DNA from: Kiloniellaceae bacterium
Lineage (GTDB): Bacteria > Pseudomonadota > Alphaproteobacteria > Kiloniellales > Kiloniellaceae
Direction: 5' to 3'
Assembly (NCBI GenBank): GCA_021776145.1
Contig: JAJFGM010000610.1
Location: forward strand, 1 to 5,182
Length of the DNA: 5,182 nucleotides
In this document: positions 5,151 to 5,182 of the stretch, piece after piece
Position numbering within the stretch: the stretch's first letter is position 1
Layout of the letters: every line of letters starts with the position of its first letter
Made by a program: the position numbers and the translations under genes
Notes under the pieces: generated by a model
Databases searched by the model: none
What the model saw: the letters and a program-made list of their open reading frames with translations, nothing else
What the model was told of the DNA's origin: nothing

Positions 5151-5182
5151 GGCTCGCGTTGGGGTTGGTCGCGGGATGGGGA

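Overview
The window is GC-rich (clearly over 60% in the genes) and reads as chromosome of an alphaproteobacterium, probably a Rhodospirillales-like lineage. The hints are two Nu-class (YfcG-type) glutathione S-transferases, one with a C-terminal tail I associate with alphaproteobacterial homologues, a promoter that fits the Caulobacter housekeeping consensus, and CtrA-type TTAA-N7-TTAA boxes near the right edge. The lineage is inferred; no rRNA, tRNA, phage, IS or CRISPR signal was seen.

Layout. Positions 70-4708 hold five genes, all on the plus strand, separated by 80-110 nt gaps. In order they are a class-V aminotransferase-fold PLP enzyme of the cysteine desulfurase-like VC1184 type, a 231-aa YfcG-like GST, a Cys/Met-metabolism (trans-sulfuration family) PLP enzyme, a gamma-glutamylcyclotransferase-like protein, and a second, shorter YfcG-like GST (206 aa, TTG start). 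A short helical protein of 76 aa (5001-4771) runs in the opposite direction and converges on the last GST. Upstream of it lies about 150 bp of AT-rich DNA, about 40% GC over 5021-5150 by hand count.

Function. The five plus-strand genes share a theme of low-molecular-weight thiols: glutathione-dependent redox or conjugation, gamma-glutamyl cleavage, and PLP-dependent C-S chemistry. They could form a glutathione or glutathione-conjugate turnover set, resembling a mercapturate-type route (GST, loss of the gamma-glutamyl group, beta-lyase). This is inference from neighbours; each family also has other roles. The wide gaps, and a promoter in front of the cyclotransferase gene, argue against one simple tight operon.

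Most notable regulatory region. Between about 5070 and 5150 there is a perfect palindromic TTAA-N7-TTAA site, a second near-match ending in TTAACCA on the minus strand, and between them a 9/9 match to the strong DnaA box TTATCCACA. The arrangement suggests a cell-cycle-controlled promoter for the small minus-strand gene, or a divergent gene or replication-related locus just beyond the window. A second point of interest is the promoter at 3433-3460, whose predicted transcription start falls next to the ATG of the cyclotransferase gene, suggesting a leaderless mRNA.
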